Source of the DNA: Bradysia coprophila
Lineage: Eukaryota > Arthropoda > Insecta > Diptera > Sciaridae
DNA: 64,000 nucleotides
Direction: 5' to 3'
NCBI RefSeq assembly: GCF_014529535.1
Contig: NW_023504022.1
Span: forward strand, 4,274,986-4,338,985
The notes below the pieces were generated by a model, which was not told the origin of the DNA, made no database searches, and was given only the letters and a program-made list of their open reading frames with translations. A program made the translations under genes and the position numbers. Positions within the stretch are counted from its first letter, which is position 1, and the number at the start of each line of letters is the position of its first letter. Positions 1 to 10,151 of this stretch are shown piece by piece.

Positions 1-269
1 CTTCATAGTTACATGACAAAATAGAGATCATTTAGAACACAAAGAGTACTTTCGGTTTTCAAATATATTCCTTTCGTAACTCAACACTCGTTTCGGGTTC
101 AATAGAATTCGATGGCAGAACGAAACATTTCTATTATTTTGTTTGATGATCGGGTTATCGCCGTATAATGTAATGTGAGTTTGTCGACAGCAGTGTTCGT
201 ATTTTTGGCTGAATGTTTTATTTTCTATATTTTTACCGATTACGAGATAATTATCCGATTTAAAATAAG

Positions 270-1511
270 ATGCAGGTAAGACTTTGCAATGGAGTGTTCC
301 CAGCACCACGCAGTCGTAGCAATATTTTTATCACTTCCCGGAGATCGGAACTTCTCAGTCTCGTTTCATGGTTTTCGACCATTGTTTCTGACAGGTTCTT
401 CCCAATTTACGTACTCAACAATTGGACGAAGAAACAAAATCAAGTTTCGATGTATCGCTCTGCCTGGAACCACCTAGTTTACAAGCAGAACTTAATCGAT
501 TTAAGGAGATTCAAAAACATCCACAGCTGCTGCTGCAAACACTTTTTCAGATGGAAAATCAAAAGCCACGGCAGGTGATTCAGAGCTATTCCCTGCAATG
601 ACCTCCAACAGATGATTTTTAGATTTTCTTCAAGGTGGAAGATCTAAGGTTGCCAATCAAGAAAAACGAACATGAAGCGATCGAAATTGTTGCCAACAAG
701 AATCACAATGAATCAAATTCGTTAGTCTGTTACATTTGTGGCAACTTGCTTCGTAGGAGTAGCATGTACGCTCATTTAAAAGGTCACAACGGATGTACTT
801 ATGCGTGTACCATTGACCAGTGCAGTTCTGTCTACAAATCGAAACAAAGTTTGACGAAACACCAACTTGTTCACCGTTAGTACTTACAATTATTCTCTCA
901 CTCTCTCGAGCGCTAAACTGACTCTTTCTTTCGGATACATAGACTTGAAGAGGACAACTAATAGTGGAAAAAATGAACGCCGGATATCATCGGCTGATCA
1001 AGTTGAGAATGGTAAGCGTTTTGATCGTCCCAGAAATTTACTTGAGACCAAAAAAATTCTCTCTTCAAAGGCAAGAAATCACACATTTGTGTGCGGGAAG
1101 TGTTTTCTATCAAAATCTGCGATTTTGGAGCATATAAGAATACACACTGGTCAGAATTTACTTTCTTGAATATATTCGGTGGGCAGCTTTCGACACAACG
1201 TTTAATACGTATGGAGAAACCCACAAACTGTCGAATGGGATTAATTCAGTATCCACCAAAGACTGTGTGTCGATAGCTAATTCCTACCGACAGTAGCTCC
1301 CAACCTGATGAAACAATTTCTTTCTATCATTCAGGTGGAAAACCGGAAAGATGTCGCCTTTGTTACAGAACATTTCGACAGAAATGCGCTTTAAGAAATC
1401 ACTCAAGGACCTGTCTCCGTAAGTATCTATAGTACTTTCACTCGCTTAAATAAATTATTTTCTTTTCTCTATCGGAAAGACGCTGCCACATTCTCTATTA
1501 AGCCGAAATGA
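270..1511 (+). CDS. C2H2/C2HC zinc-finger protein, six exons, 249 aa
   Basis: Exon model: 270-275, 395-574, 635-875, 943-1149, 1335-1418, 1480-1511. All introns are GT..AG and the CDS sums to 750 bases, stop TGA at 1509. The start ATG-CAG directly precedes GTAAGA and has an in-frame TAA just upstream. Residues 3-62 are Gln/Glu-rich, likely helical. Finger 1 is C94, C97, H109, H113 (one residue short). Finger 2 is C120, C125, H138, H142. Finger 3 is C193, C196, H206, H210, with only nine residues between the second Cys and first His. Finger 4 is C2HC (C218, C221, H234, C238). The exon 4/5 junction recreates an HTGGKPERC linker, which strongly supports splicing. AATAAA lies at about 1837. A nuclear nucleic-acid-binding role is a family inference. 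The six-base first coding exon is the weakest part of the model. Confidence 0.72.
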
Positions 1512-3110
1512 GCGCTCCAAACGGCACACACGTTGAATTTACCAGAGTGTTTTTTTAGGATTTATTACGATCCACTTGCGAGATCATTTTTTTGCGAACT
1601 CGTTTTGGTGATGTCGGTTGAATTATTATTCGAAGTTTATGTTTTACGTGTTGATGTAAGTCTTTTTATGTTTTAAGAATTTATGTTTTTCCTCAAGTAG
1701 GATGAAGAAAATTTTGTCGCTTAGCGAAATGTTTGCTCGTTGAAGCTTTCAATTTCAGTTCAAAAAGTGTGTGCGTGAATTTATGGTTTTATTCCAATGT
1801 AGTTTTATTAAACAATTTTTAAATGAAATATTTCCAAATAAAGTTGTTAAAGTCGAAAAACGTATTTTAAAAGTTGTTGAATATAAAAGTCGGACATTTC
1901 GACAGTCCAGTCGGTAAGGTCAGAACGTTTACCGAAAGGGTTGGGCAAATCGAGTGGTTGGAGATTGTTGGGGGCATTGAAAATATAGGTTCTAGAAGAA
2001 GAGACAAAATTTTCGGCCGCTCTCGGCTCCGCCTCGCCTCTTCAAAGTTCAAGTGCAGAGGTGTCTTTGTCGAGTGATTTCTCCGGCTGTGTGACACGTA
2101 GGATACCTTGTGATAGCTCAAATGAAAGGTGAAAGTCCAAAGTTTATTTTGGCCTGAAAAATTTTCCGCGATTTTCCTAGAGATTTTTCAGTTTTTCTCG
2201 AAAGTTGACTCTCATTTTTAAGTTTAAAGTTAAATATTTTTTCAAACGAAATTTTTGGATTAAAACTTTGTTCGGCAATAATGATCTACGTTTCTTTCTG
2301 CACAATTAAAAAAAAAAATCTGATTTTCTAACTTTTTTAAATGCGAATCTACATGCAATTTTCCACCCATTTTCGAGGATTATTTTACATATACATGTTT
2401 TTTGTGTTATTTGTGTTGAGTTCTGTGCGTCAGTGAGTGGCGTGTGATAGCTTAAATTAATGGTATTGGTCTCGAGTATCGTTTAGCATGCCAGGGATTT
2501 TCCAGTTTTCCGATTTTCATACGATTTTTCCGAGTTTTCCCTAAAATATATTACAAATTTGAATATTTTGCTTGAAAATCAAATATTTTCAACCGGATTT
2601 TTCTGATTCTTTTTATTTAGAAGGTCATATTGGATCTTATTAAAAACAAAATATTTTACAAAAAATACTTAGTTTTGGGACGAAAATGCAGTACACATTT
2701 GGTTTTTTCGCAAATTGTCCTCTCGACACTTTGAAAATTTATTCTGACATAGGTCTACTCTGCCGTAATTTTTAACAAAAACAATGTTTTAACAAAAAAA
2801 GAAATGTTCGCAGTTTTGATATAAAGTTTTTTTTCTCTTTCATAACCTTACACCTCTTTCACCTTAGACTAATCATACTATAATTACTCTAAGTTTCACA
2901 CGCTTGTTTTTCTTCCAAATTACGGCAGTACTCTGTAAAACATTGTAATGACGAGAAACCCAATACAGGTTTCTTATTGGAATTATTGAAAATTTCCTTG
3001 AATTTGCTTATGTTCAAAGGGTGTAAAATACCACCATTGGGACGCATCGAACAGCGATGCGGGTCAAGTTTTTGTTTTCATAGTTCAGGAACTATTTTCC
3101 TTAAGAAGCC
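1512..3110. other. Intergenic, no gene recognised
   Basis: Follows the zinc-finger gene and contains its probable poly(A) signal (AATAAA near 1837). The rest is AT-rich. Open frames around 1870-2120 on both strands are short, lack splice support and are unrelated to any protein I recognise. Confidence 0.6.
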
Positions 3111-3529
3111 GGTTCCTTCCCCTTCAAAACGATAGCACACACGATTTGTCTAAGGGCGCGTACAGAAATTGTATCAGTTAATTATGTTCTTCAGGTTTAT
3201 GTTTAACTCAGCGTATTCTCTGAGCGACGAAAAAATATAATTTCTGTACGCGCTCTAAAAACTGGATTTTTAGCGACGCTAAGAGTGAGCTAATACGGGA
3301 TATTCGCTTCCAGAATAGATGGCCAAGATATTACCTCTTCTCTATGAAAAAGTAACGACCAGTCTTAAAATTGGATTCGTGATTGTTCAAAAACATCAAA
3401 CAAGAATCACATTTTTGGGAACTGAATCCATTCTGGTAGTGAGTAGCCAGCCCATTCACTCTTAGCATCGCTAAAAATCCAGTTTTTAGCCAAATCGTGT
3501 GTGGTATCGTTTTGAAGGGGAAGGAAACT
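3111..3529. mobile_element. MITE with ~40-bp inverted ends, interrupted by a smaller MITE
   Basis: Ends are inverted copies around TTCCTTCCCCTTCAAAACGA, continuing into CACACACGATTTG. A second pair of inner inverted segments (AAAAACTGGATTTTTAGCGA near 3257 and its complement near 3470) completes the foldback. No ORF. A smaller element sits in the left arm (separate entry). Confidence 0.75.
3154..3255. mobile_element. PIF/Harbinger-like MITE nested in the 3111-3529 element
   Basis: 102-bp inverted-repeat element starting GGGCGCGTACAGAAATT and ending with the near complement AATTTCTGTACGCGCTC. Compared with the intact right arm of its host (CAAATCGTG..., GGCTAAAAACTGG in complement), the insertion duplicates TAA. 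A three-base TWA-type duplication is typical of PIF/Harbinger; the assignment is inference from this. Confidence 0.6.
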
Positions 3530-3698
3530 TCTTTGTACGGCTGTTTAGCAGGCAGTCACAATTTAGTTTCATGATTCACACAAGACTTTCACTATGCAGA
3601 CACAATAATCTTCCACAGATTTTAATCACTCCAGAACCATTGGATGTAGTGCTTTGAGAAGTTAGACTATTTGTCAACTGAATGACTATGGTAATGGT

Positions 3699-3792
3699 AT
3701 GCAACTCGGTGATAAATGTCAGACTTGGTCCGCGGCCTCAAGTGACAATTTACACATCCAGTGCCTAAAAAGCATTTATCACTCGGTTGCAT
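3699..3792. repeat. Short inverted repeat (ATGCAACTCGGTGATAAATG ends)
   Basis: Left end ATGCAACTCGGTGATAAATG, right end CATTTATCACTCGGTTGCAT. A related partial copy in opposite orientation lies at about 5534-5597. No coding content. Confidence 0.6.
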
Positions 3793-4048
3793 AAATAACT
3801 ATTCTGTTGTGTGAAAGGATGCTTCACAATTTAACAACGAAATATAATTTTCCAATATAAATTAGGTGAAATAATTGATATTATTGATTGTGTGCCAGCG
3901 CATATTAATATTCGGGTTATGTGTAAGCAGTGGATGAAATTTCACATTTCATATGAACTTGGAAGAGTCCTATGAACAAAAGTTAATTGCTTCACAGGAA
4001 AATAGAGCGCAAAAAAATTGTGGCCAGCCGAAGTTTTCAGAGAGATGG

Positions 4049-4512
4049 TAATATGACGGCTGGGACGCCGTTTCGACGGATAGAGGTAACATCTGGACCT
4101 TTTCTATAGAACGAATGAAATGTCAAAAATGGCCGACTATTTGCCAAATTGGTCGGTTGTTTACAAAATAATTAATTTGTGACTATAATGATTTGAGAAA
4201 CAGAATATGGAAATACTTTTGCAGCGGTGTCAAAACTAATGAAATAAAAATAATTTCCAAGCTACTTTCGTATTATCCGAAATATATTGTGTACGAATAC
4301 TGTATCTGATTAACAGATTTATTTTTTTACGTTCGTTCTGATGGTTACAAGGATTATTTTATAGCAATTTATTTCGTTGAAATTGGTGATGTTGAAAATA
4401 ATTTTAAAATTTGTGGTTATGTTGGTAATTTGGTCGCATAGCATTCAATTGTTTGAAGAAGTGGTCGAGATGTTCCCTCTATCCGTCGAAACGGCGTCCC
4501 AGCCGTCATATT
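4049..4512. mobile_element. MITE with ~45-bp terminal inverted repeats
   Basis: Starts TAATATGACGGCTGGGACGC and ends with the complement. The inverted match continues through CCGTTTCGACGGATAGAGG. The interior (about 370 bp) has no ORF. Confidence 0.75.
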
Positions 4513-4640
4513 AGCATCTATCTGGAAGTTTCCTATAATATATTTCTTGACAGTTTGGCTGTTCATATGAATCACGTATGGTCCCAGGTTTGTTCCAAAT
4601 AACTGTAAACACGAAGTTTGACAACCGAACAATGACGACT

Positions 4641-4722
4641 TTGATCCAAATGGACATAACCTGCACGATTTTTCATATATATTATATACAAATGTTGATG
4701 AGGTTATGTCCATTTGGATCAA
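4641..4722. repeat. Perfect-stem hairpin, TTGATCCAAATGGACATAAC arms
   Basis: About 22-bp inverted arms enclosing an AT-rich loop, shortly after the 4049-4512 MITE. Nearby annotatable signal is otherwise absent from 4723 to 5530. Confidence 0.6.
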
Positions 4723-5687
4723 ATTTGACAGAAGTTTGACAATTTGTACGACCTTAACCCATTAAATCATTCAATTATTAAGAAAACTTGACAGTTTACA
4801 TCTAATTTGTTGGTAAATTTTTTTGACAATTAATCACAATATTTCATTCAATACATTGTACATCGTAAGTTCACCAATCCACACAATTAGGCCGAAGTTG
4901 AAGATGTGTGTGAACTATCTGCAAATCTGCGAATTTTTAACCTCCGATTTTTTGTGGTGAAAACATTTTTTTGTGATAGCTCGAGATACACATGTTTCTA
5001 ACAGACCTTCATAAAAAGTATAATCATCGGTAAGGGACACCCGTTCTGGACTTATGACTCAAAATATGGTCAATGTTTGGACAGTCCGCTGGCTTGCAAC
5101 AGAACTTTTCCGCGAACTGACCATAGAGTTTTGTAGTTGGACTTATCCTCTTTCGTTCCATGTATCATAAACCCCAGAAAAATTGTGTTGCAAGCCATAA
5201 AGTTAGTTGAAGTAAAATCTCTGCCCAGTAGACTCATATTTTTCAGTGTTTCCAACTTGTTTTTGGTCTTCAAACAGGATGGAGCGATAATAAACGAAAT
5301 CAAAATTGCATGATCAACCCGAAAATGGGAAATTAACCGAAAAAGTAAAGGATACCTGTTTCTCAGAATCGAACGACGATTCAAACGAGCTATAGCTTGC
5401 CTGGATCGCCGAACCATTGTATTTATTTTCACCAAAATTGGTTCAAGTTTTGGCGATGTCACTCTTAAACAGTTTCGATGATAGCTCTGTTCTCACATTC
5501 GCACATCAAGGTCGATTAGTCTTAATAGTAATTTATGCAACCGAGTGATAAATGCTTTCTTAGGCACTAGATGTGTAAATTGTCACTCGAGGCCCTATTT
5601 CTACCCTATTTCGTGATATAGATCTAGATTTTCAAGCAAAATGGTTTTTTCTAAATTGTTGTCCCATTTTAAAATCTACAGAGAGGA

Positions 5688-6833
5688 ATGTCAGCAAAAT
5701 TTGACGTCGGTGATGAAGTAACAATTGACGGAACCGAGTGTAAGATCGTTAAAATTGTTGCGAATGGTGATGCGCTGACACCGTTGTATCTCGTGCAAGA
5801 CAAGAAGCATAATCATTTCACATATCACGGAGAGGACAACATGTCAATTACTTCAGGTTTGGAGTGTTCGTTCATAAATTCATCTGGAAAAATTACTAAT
5901 TCGTTATTCATATATGCAGGGTCATATAATGCCAAAGATGATTCTGATGGTCCAAGTCGCAAGCGAATCAAGAACGGTTCGTCAATTGGTTCAAACCAGT
6001 CAAATAGTTCAGCCCTGTCAGAAAAAGCTGGTCCATCGACGAATGCCACAGATTCAATATTAAATTCATTTCGAGAAGTCATGTGCAATCCGATATAAGA
6101 AGCGCGTTCAACAAATTTTTCGAACGTGACTTTGGTCATCAGGATGATGACGACGTGAAGGACCTGGTACGAATGGATTGGGGTGAAAACATTGGAGGCG
6201 AAGTTTATACTACATGGGCAAAACTGATATCAGATTCACATCAATTCGAGTTGACGCAGTCAGAGGCGTCCGTAGATGCATTTGTAACCACACTGCTTGG
6301 TATATTTAAGTGGAAACCATTGTCGTCAAAAGTAACCCTAAAACTTGGCAAAGTCGATATGTTGTCTTATGTTGGTAATGAACAGACAGTCATGAATTGC
6401 GCTATAGAAAACAAAGGAGCAGCTCCGTTCAGTATACACCATAGTCAAGTGTCGCAATCAATTGGCTGCGTATATTGTATCAATGGGTATTGAAAACGCT
6501 TATGTACTCGACGTAATGTATAGGAAAAAATTTTGCACACAGAAGTTGCTGGGTATTTTGCATATCGGATTAACTCCGATATTTTATAAAGCGGAAATAA
6601 CTGATCAGTATCTGGACTCTATTAAGACACTATATTCGAGAACCGATACCGCGTCTAAAACATCATCAATTCCCGAATTAGTTATCCAAGAATTTGCTCC
6701 AATACATCCGTATACAGATAGAGAAATAATGCGATCCCAGTCATCACGGTCGACTATCTTTAAATGCTATAAAGCTTTTGAGATGCTCGCCGATGAATAT
6801 GGCAACGAAAAATTGAAACAAATGTGCGAATAA
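5688..6833 (+). pseudogene. PD-(D/E)XK nuclease-like gene with two frameshifts
   Basis: Intronless reading frame in three segments: 5688-~6091 (frame of 5688), ~6092-6462 (shifted), then ~6463-6833 back in the first frame. Segment one starts MSAKFDVGDEVTIDG, resembling a small beta-barrel of KOW/Tudor type (about residues 4-50), then a Ser/Asn-rich linker with KRIK. The middle part holds KVDML and, 16 residues after that Asp, ENKG, a possible D-x16-E-x-K catalytic signature. SQVSQSI followed by AAYIVSMG in the third segment would supply the helix with Q and Y usual after the ExK strand. One lost base near 6091 and one gained near 6463 restore the total frame, so this may be a recent pseudogene or two sequencing errors. 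I do not recognise the family. The nuclease fold is inference from motifs only. Confidence 0.5.
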
Positions 6834-6945
6834 ATCACGAGCTAAACTCAATATTGTGACCATGATAATTTATTGAAATTGAAATTTTTTTTTACTAAAT
6901 CATTAAACGAATGTCAAAGTTTCGGTGTGTTTCGTTCTGGCTTTT

Positions 6946-8338
6946 TAGACCCGTACGAAGTACTGGGGTCTTATAGGTTTACGCATACGTTTGTAACACG
7001 TCGAATTGGACTCCCTGAGTAAGGGGAAACCTATTGTGGTTGTACATCGATGCCAAATCAGCGAAAAAAAAATGTCCGTCTGTCTGTCCGCACGATAACT
7101 TGAGTAAAACGCATCCGATTTTGAAAATTCTTTTTTTTCCCGTTTGGTAATGTCAAAAGACAGGCTAAGTTCGAAGATGAGTGATTTTGGATCGACCCCT
7201 CCCGAGCTGTGGCCCAATAAGTGCTTTATGGTTTTTCGAAGATATCTCCGGACATTTAAACGTTAAACTTGTAAGTGATACGTCAAATAAAAGGTATTTT
7301 TGTGCCTTACGATCATAATTCGACGTATTTAGGCACTGCACCTACGATCGAAAGTTCAATTATTCAGTACTTCTCAGAGAGACGTATTTGCGGCCGTAAA
7401 AGTAACTTTCACGGACGCTCTCTCCGGTTGACAATGGACTAGTCCTGAAAAATTCCACTTTTCATCCCTCGTAACGAAAAATACTATTACAATACCGATC
7501 GACAAAAAAAAGTTTATGGAAATCGGATGACCGACTCGCGAGTTAGACCCCTTGAAATGAAACAGGCACAGGACGGCAAGCAGTTTTGCTTCTAGGTCGG
7601 CCACATTTGAACATATTTCGTCCATTTTAGCTTTATTCGATAGGTATTGACCGTACCAATCAGGGAAAAAAAGTTTTTCAAATTATGTTCTCCGGAGCGT
7701 GAGCTAGGTCTCTTGAAGTGAGCTCGGAAGTACAGTGAACGTGGTGTATTTTGACAATATCTCGAGTAAATTTTGACCGAATTTCATGATTTTTTTTTGT
7801 TTCAAAGGTATAATAAATGTGAAGCGTCAGTACTATTTCCGGTCGCCTAACAAAATGGCTGCCGGCGGCCATATTGGATTTTATTAAAAGTGATATATCT
7901 TGGGAAAAATGGTACTTAGAGAGTTTCTGTTAACATGGAAATAATTTGTTATGTGTGTGAGGTTTCAGGGATTCCATATATGGACATCTATATATACCTA
8001 TATACAGCTATATTGAGCTATATACAGGCATATAGAGCTATATAATAGCATATTCCTCTGTGAAATGTTTATTTATAGGAAAATATAGGTAAATATAGCG
8101 GTATATAGCTGTTTAAATAGGAATTTAAGAAATTTGACTTCGTACGGGGCTGTCTATATTGCCTTCGGCAATTTTTTTGTGTATGATAACAAGGCAAAGA
8201 GTGGATAATGTAAGTAATTTTAAAGGGAGAATAGTCTTTCCTCAGAGAAGGAAATGAAGTAAGAGAAATGAAGAGTTTCACATTAAAGGCTTTTGATACG
8301 AATAGGTGTTTCGTACGGGTCGGCGTTAGCTATGTTTT
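6946..8338. mobile_element. Non-coding repeat with GACCCGTACGAA inverted ends, copy 1
   Basis: Begins TAGACCCGTACGAAGTACTG; ends TTCGTACGGGTC plus GGCGTTAGCTATG. The same ends and interior recur at 43487-44730, so the boundaries are approximate but supported. Internally it has the motif GGCTAAGTTCGAAGATGAG, shared with tandem repeats elsewhere in the window, and a TATA-rich stretch near 7975-8110. No transposase ORF. Confidence 0.65.
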
Positions 8339-8369
8339 TAGTTAGGTATTAAAATAGGAAAAGGACACC

Positions 8370-8735
8370 CCACACACATAACCAATTACTCCACTGTTAA
8401 CAGAAGCTCTCTAAGTACCATTTTCCCCAAGATACATCACTTTTACTAAAATCCAATATGGCCGCCGGTAGCCATTTTGTTAGGAGACCGGAAGTAGTTC
8501 TGACGATTTACATTCGTTAACACCTTTCAATCAAAAAAAAATTCATGAAATTCGGTCAAAATTTACTTGAGATATTGTCAAAATACACCACGTTCACTGT
8601 ACTCCCGAGTAGCCGGATATGAGCTTACTCCAAGGGACCTAGCTCACGCTCCGGTGAACTAAATTTCATAAACTTTTTTCCCCTGATTGGTATACGTTCA
8701 ATGTCTATCTAATAAAGCAAAAACAGTCGAAATCC
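8370..8735. repeat. Inverted partial copy of the GACCCGTACGAA element
   Basis: The complement of roughly 7640-7960 (for example CCAATATGGCCGCC, GTACAGTGAACGTGG) is found here directly downstream of the full copy in opposite orientation, making a large local inverted repeat. Confidence 0.65.
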
Positions 8736-8919
8736 GTTCAAATTTACCTGGTTCACATCATGGGTCGGTCATCCAACTTCCATAATCCGGCCATTGGCCG
8801 CGTTAATCAGTTTAATTCCTTTCGTTTTATGTATCGCGTAATGTTTCGTTCGAATATCATTTGTTGCGCAAGGAGACCGTTAACTCGAGGCATTCATTTA
8901 TTGTTGTCGTCGCTGTCGG

Positions 8920-9587
8920 TAACACATGGATTAAGAGACATCTTACAAAAAAAATCGTTTAATATTGATAAAAAATTCTCTAACTTAACAATATCATGGT
9001 CTAAGTCTATTGTGATGTTGAATCCTTAACACTTAGTTCTCATATACACTTAAAAGTGGATGATTTTACTGTTTAATTGTAAGTCCTTAGTACGGGCATC
9101 TACATCATAGTCATATCAATTGGAGAAAATTATCGATAAAGAGTTCGCTCACCAAGCGTCCCCTCAGACACAAATAATAATTCTAAATCAAAAAGAAAAC
9201 GACCGGCCGTTAGATCTGATCCAACCGACCGTCGGATAACGAACAAAAAAATGTTTTTTATTGCCTCGGATTAATATACTGAAATGGGGTGGGTTTTGTG
9301 TGCGTTGACTCTCATGGAATGTATGCTCAGTCATTATAATAGAGAAGATTCAACCTGATGTTACGGGTCGGCTGCCACATCGTTGCCATTATTCTTTTGC
9401 CGAAATTTCGTTGAATATTTGTAAAAGTCAGACATTTCGAATGGCTTTGACTCTTCTTTGTACGGCTGAAATTTAGCCGGATGAACGACAGTCATGTTCT
9501 TGGGCGATTCAACTTCGATATTGGTCGGATTGATCAGCAAATTGGTCGATGTTGACGATGCACTCGATGCTGTTCGTCGTAATTGCA
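8920..9587 (-). pseudogene. Truncated copy of the CUPID gene 3' end
   Basis: Near-identical to 22050-22760, covering 3' flanking sequence and the last 75 codons (QLRRTASSASSTSTNLLINP to the stop at 9361). Two visible substitutions in the conserved tail: Q to H before PAKFQPY, T to A before the terminal DP. Homology stops abruptly at about 9587, where the intact gene continues into a Pro/Gln-rich region. No splice acceptor or upstream exons accompany it, so it is a fragment, probably from duplication of the whole module rather than retrotransposition, because unspliced 3' flank is included. Confidence 0.8.
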
Positions 9588-9711
9588 TATTTTTCTACTT
9601 AATTTCTCCTTTTACAAAGTGCGATATGATAAAAATGTGTCCGAATTATCTTTTTAAAAAGTGTGATCAATGTGTCTATGTTCACGCCGTGTGCCAGATT
9701 GCCCTACGCCT

Positions 9712-9855
9712 TTCAATGCGTTTTAAGCGCTCTCAGTACGTTAAAAGGTGAGCCGCCATATTTTTTGTACTGGAATATTTGGATGTGTACGATGTGTACT
9801 ATACGAAAATAACACTCTTGGCTTTCGTAAATTTTGACATTCGAAATTTACAGTG
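9712..9855 (+). promoter_or_regulatory. Conserved upstream block, copy 1 (before gene A)
   Basis: A block running from TTCAATGCGTTTTAAGCGCT through TTTTTTGTACTGGAATATT to TAAATTTTGACATTCGAAAT recurs at 27956-28095 and 40040-40205, each time upstream of a plus-strand three-exon gene and downstream of CUPID-gene sequence. Its placement suggests promoter or 5' flank. No core promoter element can be assigned with confidence, and a MITE origin is not excluded. Confidence 0.45.
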
Positions 9856-10151
9856 TTTTACATTCGAAAAGTAGTATCAAGTCACGATTGTATTAGAAAG
9901 TAATTCAATTAATTGAGCGGTAGACGTCCGATTATTGCTGATAAAGTTCTGTAAGTTCATCATTTTATAATACAAATGTTTGTTTTTGTGGTGTAGAGTG
10001 TGGTGTGGTGGAGTTGGGGGAATCGATAATAATTATTTGCACAGTGGCTCGTCATTAACGATGGGAACACTGTGAAAATTATTAACGATTCACACAACTC
10101 CCTGTTTTTGATACCCCCAATTTAAACTCATCAATGTTTACACAGGAAAAA

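Noticed and set aside
1012..1070. A 59-bp intron in the zinc-finger gene (GTAAGC..AAAG)
   Set aside because: Splicing it would break the finger-3 frame, while reading through keeps the frame open and leads to the conserved linker.
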